A DNA stretch of 24,704 bases from PUPG01 sp041686485 (GTDB lineage: Bacteria > Bacteroidota > Bacteroidia > Bacteroidales > UBA7960): positions 1-24,704 of the forward strand of contig JAWLDT010000038.1 in the NCBI GenBank assembly GCA_041686485.1, in the 5' to 3' direction. The first letter of the stretch is position 1. Every line of letters starts with the position of its first letter. The translations under genes and the position numbers were made by a program. The notes below the pieces were generated by a model. The model ran no database searches and was not told where the DNA came from. It saw nothing but the letters and a program-made list of their open reading frames with translations. Positions 7,287-14,762 of this stretch are shown here, one piece after another.

Positions 7287-9140
7287 ATGAAGAATATGAT
7301 TCCTATGAAGAGAATAAATATAGCCGTATTGTATGCCCTGATGGCCAGCTGTCTGTTGATGGCCGTGCCGGCTATGGCCATGGATGACACCGATCAACAG
7401 CTGGCCGCACAATATGTCAGAGAAGGGTCGTATGAGAAAGCCGTCGCCCTGTATGAAGAGATTTATGAAAAGGATAACTCCCCCGTTATCTATAATCATT
7501 ACCTCGAGAGTTTGATCGCCCTGGAAGAATACCGGGATGCCCGTCGCCTGGTGGAAGATCAGATCGATAGTTATCCCGGCATAATCCGGTACAAGGTGGA
7601 TCTGGGATGGGTGCATCATGTTGCGGGTAACAGCCGGCGAGAGCGCCGTCAGATGGAAGGGCTTATTGATGACCTCGAGGCGGTACCCACTGAGGTTGTT
7701 GACCTGGCAGGGGCCTTTGAGGCCCGTGGGTTCTTTGATCGTGCCCTGGAAACCTATAAAAAGGGCCGGGATATCCTTAGCGACGAACATCCGATGCATC
7801 TTCGGATTGCATCCATTTATGAAAAGAAAGGTGAATATCGGGCGATGATGGAAGAATATGTGGATTATCTAAATGCCTATAGAGAGGAAATGGAGCGTGT
7901 GCGTGGTATCTTACAGGATGCCATTGCTGTTGATCCCGACTTTGAAAAGAATGATGCCCTCCGTCAGGTGCTGTTATCCCGTTCTCAGGATAATCCGGAC
8001 AATATCCTTTATCCTGAAATGCTGATGTGGTTGTCTATCCAGCAACAGGATTTTCAGATGGCTTTCAGGCAGGCAAGGGTGTTGGATCGCCGCCTGGGGA
8101 AAGAAGGGGAGACCGTCCTGGAAGTCGCTGAACTTAGCACTAATAACCAGAATTACCAGGTGGCTGCTGATGCCTATCAGCATCTGCTGGATATGGGCGA
8201 GGACAGCCCCCGGTATCTCGAAGCACTGGTCGGATACCTGAATGTACGCTTCCTGTCTGTTACCGGTGATTATGCCTATGAAGAGAGCGAGCTTGAAGCG
8301 ATTGAAAAGGAGTATCATGCGGCTATTGACGACCTGGGAATCAACCGCAGAACAGTCCAGCTGGTGCGCAACCTGGCCAACCTGAAAGCGTTCCACCTGG
8401 ACAAAACGGATGAAGCGATCAGCCTGCTCGAAAATACCCTCGAACTATCCAACATATCAAACCGGGTAAAGGGAGAATGTCGTGTGGAAATGGCCGACAT
8501 TTTATTGCTGACAGGGGAGGTGTGGGACGCGACATTGCTCTATTCCCAGGTTGATCGTATGTTTAGGGATGACCCCCTCGCACATGAAGCCAAATTCAAA
8601 AATGCCAGACTCTCCTACTTTATCGGGGAGTTCGACTGGGCAAAAGCCCAGCTTGATGTCCTGAAGGCCGGTACTTCACGGCTTATTGCCAATGATGCCA
8701 TGCAGCTCTCCATGGTTATTCAGGATAACCTTGGAACAGAAGGAGAGTCCGAACCGCTGATGATGTTTGCCAGAGCGGAGCAACATGCCTTTATGAATGA
8801 TTTCGGAAAAGCGAAAAACACGCTTGATTCAATTCAACAGCGCTTCCCTGATCATCAGATTATGGACGATGTGTTATATGCCCGAGCAAACATACATCGA
8901 AACCGGGGAGACTATGATGCCCTGGACAGCCTCCTGGCTTTGATTACAGATGCCCACCCGGACGGATTATTGGCCGACAGGGCCCTGTTTGAGCGTGCAG
9001 AGCTTCAAGAGCATTACCATGAAAACAAGGATAAAGCCATGGCCCTTTATCAGCAATTAATGCAGGAATACCCTGCAAGTGTATATACAGTAACAGCTCG
9101 TAACCGTTTCCGAAAGCTGCGTGGCGATATGGTAAATTAA
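7287..9140 (+). CDS. Secreted tetratricopeptide-repeat protein
   Basis: This 617-residue protein carries an N-terminal signal peptide (hydrophobic stretch INIAVLYALMASCLLMAVPA, then AMA before the mature DDTDQQ). The rest is helical and TPR-like from about residue 40 to the end, with typical repeats such as AAQYVREGSYEKAVALYEEI near 40-60 and DKAMALYQQLMQEYPASVYT near the C-terminus. It should be periplasmic or attached at the outer membrane; no lipobox cysteine was seen. TPR proteins act as assembly scaffolds, but no partner is identifiable here. Three in-frame ATGs (7287, 7296, 7305) are possible; 7305 would give the more usual MKR signal-peptide start. It ends 13 bp before rsmA, so the two may be co-transcribed. 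Confidence 0.85.
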   Translation: MKNMIPMKRINIAVLYALMASCLLMAVPAMAMDDTDQQLAAQYVREGSYEKAVALYEEIYEKDNSPVIYNHYLESLIALEEYRDARRLVEDQIDSYPGIIRYKVDLGWVHHVAGNSRRERRQMEGLIDDLEAVPTEVVDLAGAFEARGFFDRALETYKKGRDILSDEHPMHLRIASIYEKKGEYRAMMEEYVDYLNAYREEMERVRGILQDAIAVDPDFEKNDALRQVLLSRSQDNPDNILYPEMLMWLSIQQQDFQMAFRQARVLDRRLGKEGETVLEVAELSTNNQNYQVAADAYQHLLDMGEDSPRYLEALVGYLNVRFLSVTGDYAYEESELEAIEKEYHAAIDDLGINRRTVQLVRNLANLKAFHLDKTDEAISLLENTLELSNISNRVKGECRVEMADILLLTGEVWDATLLYSQVDRMFRDDPLAHEAKFKNARLSYFIGEFDWAKAQLDVLKAGTSRLIANDAMQLSMVIQDNLGTEGESEPLMMFARAEQHAFMNDFGKAKNTLDSIQQRFPDHQIMDDVLYARANIHRNRGDYDALDSLLALITDAHPDGLLADRALFERAELQEHYHENKDKAMALYQQLMQEYPASVYTVTARNRFRKLRGDMVN

Positions 9141-9153
9141 ACTTTGTCTGGTT

Positions 9154-9951
9154 GTGGCGAAAAGCGTTCTACCCAAAAAGAAGCTTGGTCAGCATTTTCT
9201 GGCCGATGACAATATTGCCCGCAAGATTGTGGCAAGCCTGACCATCGATGGAGAGAACCATAAAGTGCTTGAGATCGGCCCGGGAACCGGTATGCTCTCC
9301 AAACACCTGATGAACCGTAATGATGTTGACTGGTACGGTCTTGAAGTAGATACAGAAGCAATCCTTTTCCTTCAGCAAACCTATCCAGCGTTCAGCAACC
9401 GGATTATCAAAGCCGATTTTTTAGCCTATGACCTGGATCAGATAAGCACGGATGAGCCCCTGGCTATTATCGGCAACTTCCCATATAATATTTCCAGTCA
9501 GATCATGTTTAAGGTGCTGGCTGAGCGACAACGTATACCTTTGGTGGTGGGAATGTTTCAGAAAGAAGTGGCTCGCCGGATTGCTTCCCCGCCCGGGAGT
9601 AAAGAATATGGAATCCTGAGTGTGCTGATCCAGGCCTTTTATGATGTACAGCTACTCTTTTCGGTGGAACCTCATGTGTTTATTCCGCCTCCAAAAGTAC
9701 AGTCAACCGTTATCCGTTGTGTGAGAAAGACAGGTCCGGATATTGACTGTAATGTAGCACGTTTTTTTACGGTGGTGAAGATGGCTTTTAACCAGCGGCG
9801 CAAAACCCTTAAAAATTCACTGAAAGCCATGAACGTTCACTGGGAAGCCCTTCCCGGCCATCTCGCTAAAGAGCGGCCCGAGCGACTTGGTGTTAATGAT
9901 TTTGCTGCTATAACCCGTCAGGCAGGAGAAAGCAGAAATGATGTGAAATAG
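9154..9951 (+). CDS. rsmA: 16S rRNA (adenine1518/1519-N6)-dimethyltransferase
   Basis: This 265-residue SAM-dependent enzyme (KsgA) dimethylates two adjacent adenines in the 3'-terminal helix of 16S rRNA during late 30S assembly. The family start KKKLGQHFLADDNIARKIV is at about 8-26, SAM motif I LEIGPGTGMLS at about 40-50, and the catalytic IIGNFPYNISSQ at about 106-117 (NFPY in place of the commoner NLPY, an accepted variant). FQKEVARRIASPPGSKEYG follows at about 135-153, and the helical C-terminal domain carries FNQRRKTLKNSL. The start is GTG at 9154, 13 bp after the TPR gene. No separate TAnnTTTG promoter is evident. Confidence 0.96.
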   Translation: MAKSVLPKKKLGQHFLADDNIARKIVASLTIDGENHKVLEIGPGTGMLSKHLMNRNDVDWYGLEVDTEAILFLQQTYPAFSNRIIKADFLAYDLDQISTDEPLAIIGNFPYNISSQIMFKVLAERQRIPLVVGMFQKEVARRIASPPGSKEYGILSVLIQAFYDVQLLFSVEPHVFIPPPKVQSTVIRCVRKTGPDIDCNVARFFTVVKMAFNQRRKTLKNSLKAMNVHWEALPGHLAKERPERLGVNDFAAITRQAGESRNDVK

Positions 9952-10000
9952 GTCGATGGCTGGTTTTTGAAAAGTTGTTTATTTGTATGTGTAAACAACG

Positions 10001-10008
10001 TATTTTTG
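10001..10008 (+). promoter_or_regulatory. Promoter -7 element TATTTTTG
   Basis: This exact TAnnTTTG match is 27 bp before the ATG at 10036. It argues that the PP2C-like gene starts at 10036 rather than at the in-frame codon at 9967, which would lie upstream of the transcription start. Confidence 0.6.
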
Positions 10009-10035
10009 TACAGGTTCGATAAACCCCCTGTTTTT

Positions 10036-11394
10036 ATGACCACGAAAAAATTTAATGCTTTCGAATATGCCGGAAATTGCTTCTCATGTAAATCAGGAGA
10101 GGAAGGACTGAATCTGCAAAAAGCCTTCAACTCCGTTTATGGGTATGTTTTTGTAGTTATTGCAAACGCTGGCTCCGGATCTAATCCAAAGGAAACATCA
10201 GGTATGGCGCTGGAGCGTATTCAATATTATTTTGACAATGAAACAGACGATAATATTGCTCAGGTAACCGGAAATGCCCTTGCCTATACCAGCAGCTATC
10301 TGTTTAATCTCCGGAAAAACAATCCTTCATTTATGCCGGGCGACCTAAGTTGTCTGGTGGCTGTATATATCGATGAGAAGATCTATTTTTCACAGGTAGG
10401 TGATGTTTGCGTTTATCTGCAAACCGACAGACATGTGCTTCCGCTGCATGCAGACAGGAAAGGCCCTGATAACCCGGATGCGGTGAGAGGAGAAAGCCAC
10501 TTGAATGAGACGGTTTATATGGGCAGCACGGAAATGGTAATGCCGCAATCTTCTGATCTGCCACTTGAGCCTCTCACCGGTGACACGTTGATTTTGGCTT
10601 CCGGTGGTTTTTGTGACCGGTTATCTCATTCAAAGGAAATCAGGAAATTACTGCAGGACAAGATGCCTTTACAAACCAAAGTGAACAGGGTGTTGCGATA
10701 CCATAAAAAAAATGAGGAACCTTGTTCTGCTGCTTTGACCATGATACATTTTTCTCAGATTAAAAATACGACCAGGAATATTATGGGTGCACAAAAGAAT
10801 AAAAATACTGCCTCAAAGGGCTCCACAGGAAAAAAAACGACTAAAGGCGAAGATCAACAATCCGGATCAGGAAAAACGGGTTTACCATTGAGAATGATTC
10901 TTACCGTTATTGGTCTTGGGTTGGTTCTGTTTATGTTTTATGATCTCTTTCTCAATGACCCGCATCCGCCGGCTGATGTTCCTCCGGTGACGACCCCCGA
11001 TTCACTTGCCGTTGAGATCCCTGAAGACGCTCCTGATGTAGATGCAGCTATGGATCCTGATGCTGTGCCGGCTGATGATCCCGGTTATACCGGTGAACCG
11101 CCCAAAGATATTCAATATACTGTTCAGCCCGGCGATAGCTGGAGCAGGATTTATTCCCGGTTTGGGGTGTGCTCATGGTTTATTGTTAACCACCCGCGTA
11201 ATTCCGGACGGTTTGGTCGTGACGATGCCCTTGTTGCCGGTGAAACACTGCAGATTCCGGTAAAATACTCGGGTAATCCCGAACTGAATCCTGAATACTA
11301 CACATTCTTTACGACGGATCATGTTGGTAATGCTTGTCAGCATGCCGGTCCGGAGTTGCGGGAATCCTTTGAAGACATGTTGGAAAGCCAATAA
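10036..11394 (+). CDS. Membrane protein: degenerate PP2C-like domain, TM helix, LysM domain
   Basis: The protein has 452 residues from the ATG at 10036. Residues about 1-240 follow the PP2C/SpoIIE-type Ser/Thr phosphatase order: an early strand YGYVFVVIA, LSCLVAVYIDEKIYFSQVGD (104-123) matching the usual ANVGDSRAYL region, and DTLILASGGFCDRLS (183-197) matching LLLCSDGL. The metal-binding residues are replaced: NAGSG stands where DGHGG is expected (about 44-48), SGG stands for SDG, and the late DN-T motif reads PCSAALT. It therefore looks like a pseudophosphatase. A basic Lys/Thr/Gly linker (about 250-282) precedes one transmembrane helix (286-305), then an acidic Pro/Asp linker and a LysM-like domain starting YTVQPGDSWSRIYSRFGV (361-378). 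The likely topology is a cytoplasmic sensor with a periplasmic peptidoglycan-binding end. The gene ends 10 bp before the dehydrogenase gene. Confidence 0.7.
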   Translation: MTTKKFNAFEYAGNCFSCKSGEEGLNLQKAFNSVYGYVFVVIANAGSGSNPKETSGMALERIQYYFDNETDDNIAQVTGNALAYTSSYLFNLRKNNPSFMPGDLSCLVAVYIDEKIYFSQVGDVCVYLQTDRHVLPLHADRKGPDNPDAVRGESHLNETVYMGSTEMVMPQSSDLPLEPLTGDTLILASGGFCDRLSHSKEIRKLLQDKMPLQTKVNRVLRYHKKNEEPCSAALTMIHFSQIKNTTRNIMGAQKNKNTASKGSTGKKTTKGEDQQSGSGKTGLPLRMILTVIGLGLVLFMFYDLFLNDPHPPADVPPVTTPDSLAVEIPEDAPDVDAAMDPDAVPADDPGYTGEPPKDIQYTVQPGDSWSRIYSRFGVCSWFIVNHPRNSGRFGRDDALVAGETLQIPVKYSGNPELNPEYYTFFTTDHVGNACQHAGPELRESFEDMLESQ

Positions 11395-11404
11395 CCCACC
11401 TTAT

Positions 11405-12361
11405 ATGAAAACCTCCGGAGATGTCCTGTTTCTTGATACTACGCATCCTTCCCTGATGAAAGACCTCCGGGGTATCGGATATACCTGCACGTATGACCCG
11501 GATATGACCTATGAGAAGCTTATCTCGATTGCACCTACATTAACTGGCATCATTGTGCGCAGTAAGTTTTTTCTCGGTCAGGAGGTGTTGGAAAATGCCC
11601 GAAACCTCCGATTCATAGGGCGTGTAGGTAGCGGGATGGAAAATATTGATGTGACCTGCGCGGAGAAACAAGGAATTGCCTGCCTCAATTCACCGGAAGG
11701 GAACAGGACTGCCGTCGCTGAACACGCCCTTGGTATGTTGCTGGCTTTGATGAATAAGTTGTGTGTCGCTGACAAAGAGGTGCGTCGCGGTGTTTGGAAA
11801 AGGGAAAAAAACCGTGGCTATGAGATTAGCGGCAAAACACTGGGGATTATTGGTTATGGGAATACCGGCAGTGCCTTTGCACAGTGCCTGCGTGGCTTTG
11901 AGATGAATATCCTGGTTTATGATAAATACAAGGAGGGATTTGGCAATGACTTTGTACAAGAAACGGATATGGATGCCATTTTCAGGCAAGCCGATATCCT
12001 CAGCCTGCATATACCGCTTACGGATGAGACACGCTATCTGGTAAATTCCACTTTTCTGGAGCAGTTTCAAAAGCCGCTGGTTTTAATCAATACGTCCAGG
12101 GGGGAAGTGGTGAACACATCTGATCTGCTTAAAGCAGTTAAAAAACAAAAGGTGACCGGAGCTGCACTGGATGTTCTTGATTTTGAGCATCTTTCTTTTG
12201 AGAAACTGGCTTTTGAAGAGATGCCTGTCACATTCCGGGAATTGGCAGGGTTGTCAAATGTGGTTCTTTCTCCGCACATTGCCGGTTGGACCCATGAATC
12301 TTATCAAAAACTCTCAAAAGTGTTGTTCGAAAAGATCAAAAAACTGGACGTCTCTGGTTAA
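11405..12361 (+). CDS. D-2-hydroxyacid dehydrogenase, phosphoglycerate dehydrogenase-like
   Basis: This 318-residue NAD-dependent enzyme has the two-domain D-2-hydroxyacid dehydrogenase fold. The NAD-binding fingerprint LGIIGYGNTGSAFA lies at about 144-157. The catalytic Arg is in INTSRGEVVN (about 227-236), the Glu in LDVLDFEH (about 250-257), and the His in SPHIAGWTHES (about 290-300). It lacks C-terminal regulatory ACT or ASB domains, so it is the short form. The first step of serine synthesis (3-phosphoglycerate to 3-phosphohydroxypyruvate) is the likeliest reaction, but another 2-hydroxyacid substrate cannot be excluded. The start at ATG 11405 was preferred to upstream in-frame codons because those overlap the preceding gene. 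The downstream aspartate kinase is convergent, with only 2 bp between the stop codons. Confidence 0.88.
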   Translation: MKTSGDVLFLDTTHPSLMKDLRGIGYTCTYDPDMTYEKLISIAPTLTGIIVRSKFFLGQEVLENARNLRFIGRVGSGMENIDVTCAEKQGIACLNSPEGNRTAVAEHALGMLLALMNKLCVADKEVRRGVWKREKNRGYEISGKTLGIIGYGNTGSAFAQCLRGFEMNILVYDKYKEGFGNDFVQETDMDAIFRQADILSLHIPLTDETRYLVNSTFLEQFQKPLVLINTSRGEVVNTSDLLKAVKKQKVTGAALDVLDFEHLSFEKLAFEEMPVTFRELAGLSNVVLSPHIAGWTHESYQKLSKVLFEKIKKLDVSG

Positions 12362-12363
12362 TG

Positions 12364-13650
12364 TCACTCCTTTACGACGATTTGCTGGGTTGTGCGGTTT
12401 TTTTGCTCCAGTAAAACTTCTTTATCCTTGATCAGATCATCGATACCGGCTTTTTCATAATGTCTGATGGTAATTAGCTGTAGCTGATCGTTGTATTTAA
12501 CCGTAAAGTTTTTCTGAAGGTCGCGTAACAGGGCAGGGGTCTTGGTCCTGTCATAGTCAAAGCATACAGAAAAACTGATAGCCGAATTTTGCATCAGGTT
12601 CATTTTGACACCGTGCTGCGCAAAATCGGCGAATATCCGGGCCAGGTTATGCTCCGCAATAAAGCTGAAGTCTTTTGGGAAGATGGATGTGAGTACCTGG
12701 TTGAACTTAAAAATATAGGAAGGAACCTGATTGTCATATTGGTCGTTGTCATTGATCAACGATCCGGGTTGTTCAGGGTCGCTGAAAGACCTGACTTTCA
12801 AAGGGATGTTTTTGCTTAAAAGGGGTTTCAGGGTTTTGGGGTGAATAACGGTTGCGCCATAATAAGAAAGTTCAATCGCCTCCTGATAACTGATGTTTTT
12901 GATTAATTCAGGATGGGGGTGCAGTTTTGGATCTGCGTTAAGCAGTCCGGGAACATCCTTCCATATTACGACTTCGCTCGCATTTAGGGCGTAGGCAAGA
13001 ATTGCAGCTGTGTAATCGGATCCTTCCCGTCCGAGCGTGGTGGTAAAACCCTGAGGTGTGCCCCCAAGGAAGCCCTGGGTGATAATCAGCGGCGGATTGG
13101 TGGCTATGTCTTTCTGTTGCAAAAAAGGGAGTAGTTTTTCACGGATCACCTGACTGCTCATGATCCAGTCTACACCGGCATCCCTGAAGTTGGCATCGGT
13201 AATGATGAGTTTGTTCGCCGGGAATAACTGACTGTCGAGTCCTGTATGGTTTAGATAAGCCCGCAGGATTTGTGTCGATACAATCTCTCCGGTGGATACA
13301 ATACGGTCATATTCATAATTGTAATTGTCGCCCGGCGCTTCATTCAGATAATAGGCAAGATGATAAAATGTTTGTTCCAGCACATCGAACACCGGATGTT
13401 TTTCGGGGAACAGGCCACCGGCAATTTTGATATGTTGATGTCTGAGCTGCTCAAAAAGCCGCATCATCTCATCATGCCTGCGCTCCATAAATAAGGCGCA
13501 CAGTTTCTCCAGGGCATTGGTTGTTTTCCCCATGGCCGAGATAACAACAACCAGTGGCTCATGGTCCTGGTACTCCCTGATGATCCTGGCTACGATCCTG
13601 ACTGATGCCGGATCTTTGACCGAGGCCCCGCCGAATTTAAATACGCGCAT
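12364..13650 (-). CDS. lysC: Aspartate kinase (monofunctional)
   Basis: This 428-residue enzyme phosphorylates L-aspartate, the first step to lysine, threonine, methionine and diaminopimelate. The N-terminal amino-acid-kinase domain starts MRVFKFGGASVKDPASV, matching KFGGTSV. LGREGSDYTAA (about 208-218) is the GRGGSDTTA substrate and ATP loop. WKDVPGLLNADPKL (about 231-244) and YYGATVIHPKTLKP (about 260-273) complete the domain. Residues about 310-400 look like ACT regulatory domains (QVLTSIFPKDFSFIAEHN and following), so feedback inhibition by an amino acid is likely, though the effector is not readable. No homoserine dehydrogenase is fused. Two TATTTTTG promoter boxes lie just upstream. The gene symbol is by function; other aspartate kinase paralogues may exist in the genome. 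Confidence 0.94.
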   Translation of the reverse strand: MRVFKFGGASVKDPASVRIVARIIREYQDHEPLVVVISAMGKTTNALEKLCALFMERRHDEMMRLFEQLRHQHIKIAGGLFPEKHPVFDVLEQTFYHLAYYLNEAPGDNYNYEYDRIVSTGEIVSTQILRAYLNHTGLDSQLFPANKLIITDANFRDAGVDWIMSSQVIREKLLPFLQQKDIATNPPLIITQGFLGGTPQGFTTTLGREGSDYTAAILAYALNASEVVIWKDVPGLLNADPKLHPHPELIKNISYQEAIELSYYGATVIHPKTLKPLLSKNIPLKVRSFSDPEQPGSLINDNDQYDNQVPSYIFKFNQVLTSIFPKDFSFIAEHNLARIFADFAQHGVKMNLMQNSAISFSVCFDYDRTKTPALLRDLQKNFTVKYNDQLQLITIRHYEKAGIDDLIKDKEVLLEQKNRTTQQIVVKE

Positions 13651-13688
13651 GAAACTTCACCATCTAACTTGTGTACAGTAGGTTTTTA

Positions 13689-13705
13689 CAAAAATAGCAA
13701 AAATA
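13689..13705 (-). promoter_or_regulatory. Tandem TATTTTTG promoter elements of the aspartate kinase gene
   Basis: On the minus strand TATTTTTG occurs twice, at 13689-13696 and 13698-13705, as a 9-bp direct repeat. Each is an exact TAnnTTTG -7 element, 39-48 bp before the start codon. They may be alternative start sites or a chance A-rich duplication. Confidence 0.55.
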
Positions 13706-13800
13706 CGGGAGGCGATATGTAGCGGTTGACAGCTATGCCAAATGCCATGATCAGGACGGTGTATAGCCCCCGGAAGATGGAATGGGTGGCGGTTATAAAT

Positions 13801-13830
13801 AAAAACCCCCGGCAAAATTCCACCGGGGGT
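13801..13830 (-). terminator. Rho-independent terminator after the ECF sigma gene
   Basis: An 8-bp GC-rich stem, ACCCCCGG (13805-13812) / CCGGGGGT (13823-13830), with a 10-nt loop is followed on the minus strand by a run of Ts (13801-13805). It lies 34 bp past the sigma-factor stop. The T-run orientation serves the minus strand only. Confidence 0.85.
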
Positions 13831-13863
13831 AAAAAAATCAGGGAAAAATATGGGTTGTGTTGA

Positions 13864-14364
13864 TCATGATTCTTTGAGAGAACTCATCAATTTTTTGCGG
13901 GTAAAGAATATGCGGCTTTTTACAGTTCCGATAGAAAGATTCAGATGATCCGCAATTTCTTTGTATTTGTATCCCTTGTTATACATTTCAAACGGCTGAC
14001 GTTGCTCCGGCTTTATCTGTGCAATGGCATGCTTTATTTCCTTTTCGGAATATTCCGACTCAGGAAGACCAATGCTGCTTGTTTTTGATAAATTCAGATA
14101 ATATAGATCATCTGTTTTGTCAAGTATGGTGTTTTTACGTGTTTTCTGCCGGTAGTTGTTAATGAAGGTGTTTTTCATGATGGTAAATGTCCATGCCTTC
14201 AAATTGGTGTCAGCAGTAAATTTTTCACGGTTGGTCAGTGCTTTCAGAAAGGTTTCCTGTACCAGATCCTGGGCATCTTCATAATCGGATGTAAGTGTAT
14301 AGGCAAAATATTTGAGGTTTTTTTGCAGGCCCATCAGTTTATGGTTGAATTCAATGTGTGTCAT
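13864..14364 (-). CDS. ECF-type RNA polymerase sigma factor
   Basis: This 166-residue sigma-70 family protein has region 2 and region 4 only. Region 2 (about 5-75) includes FAYTLTSDYEDAQDLVQETFLKAL and the region 2.4-like NLKAWTFTIMKNTFINNYRQ. Region 4 (about 110-162) includes the helix-turn-helix YKYKEIADHLNLSIGTVKSR. It would direct RNA polymerase to a specific promoter set. The reading frame is open back to an ATG at 14397 (177 residues), but the promoter box at 14406-14413 would put transcription start nearly on that codon, so the internal ATG at 14364 is preferred. No anti-sigma gene is adjacent. The MerR/B12-type regulator upstream on the same strand is the likely controller (inference). 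Confidence 0.9.
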   Translation of the reverse strand: MTHIEFNHKLMGLQKNLKYFAYTLTSDYEDAQDLVQETFLKALTNREKFTADTNLKAWTFTIMKNTFINNYRQKTRKNTILDKTDDLYYLNLSKTSSIGLPESEYSEKEIKHAIAQIKPEQRQPFEMYNKGYKYKEIADHLNLSIGTVKSRIFFTRKKLMSSLKES

Positions 14365-14405
14365 ATCTGTTAAGGTTTTATGGTTTCTGTTTAACAATTA
14401 CAATA

Positions 14406-14413
14406 CAAAATTA
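14406..14413 (-). promoter_or_regulatory. Promoter -7 element TAATTTTG for the ECF sigma gene
   Basis: This exact TAnnTTTG match on the minus strand lies 42 bp before the preferred sigma-factor start codon. The surrounding DNA is very AT-rich, so a chance match is possible. Confidence 0.5.
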
Positions 14414-14504
14414 AACAAAATATTTTAATAAGCAAGAGATTTTGTTTTTTTTAACAGTTCTATATTTATTTATATGTTCTTTTCATTGACATAAATCCCA
14501 TATT

Positions 14505-14533
14505 CGCATTATAAAATTAGGCATTATAATGCG
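14505..14533. promoter_or_regulatory. 10-bp inverted repeat, operator-like
   Basis: CGCATTATAA (14505-14514) and TTATAATGCG (14524-14533) are exact reverse complements with a 9-bp spacer. The arms are centred about 106 bp upstream of the predicted -7 element of the sigma gene. The symmetry suits a dimeric regulator, possibly the neighbouring MerR protein (inference). Confidence 0.5.
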
Positions 14534-14602
14534 GAAATACAAGGGTAGAACGTTTAAATTTTGTTAAAAGGAAATAGGTGAAAGCAGAAACAATCAGATT
14601 TC

Positions 14603-14668
14603 CTATAAACTCCTGAAAATCGTCTATAAACCCGTTATAAAAAAATGACCTTTGTACTGATTTTCAGG
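14603..14668. promoter_or_regulatory. Phased ATAAA repeats and a 10-bp inverted repeat between sigma and MerR genes
   Basis: CTATAAAC occurs at 14603-14610 and 14624-14631, exactly 21 bp apart. A third relative, GTTATAAA, lies 10 bp further on (14634-14641) and an A-tract in CTGAAAATC falls between the first two, giving roughly helical phasing. Overlapping this, CCTGAAAATC (14612-14621) and GATTTTCAGG (14659-14668) form a perfect inverted repeat. Possible roles are an operator array or intrinsically bent DNA. The rest of the 398-bp gene-free gap (14365-14762) is AT-rich with no ORF or RNA gene recognised. Confidence 0.45.
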
Positions 14669-14762
14669 TTTAGGATGTCTGATTGCCTCCGGGTGATTAT
14701 TTATTCCAGAAGGGATTTTGATCAATACAGATGGAAGGGGGACAAATGAAGAAGTCTGTTTC

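Noticed and set aside
7017..7799. 260-codon minus-strand ORF across the serS end and the TPR gene start
   Set aside because: It overlaps two well-supported genes on the other strand and its translation has no recognisable domain.
14365..14762. tRNA or other structured RNA gene in the gap between the sigma and MerR genes
   Set aside because: No cloverleaf, CCA end or conserved tRNA arm sequence could be found; only short repeats are visible.
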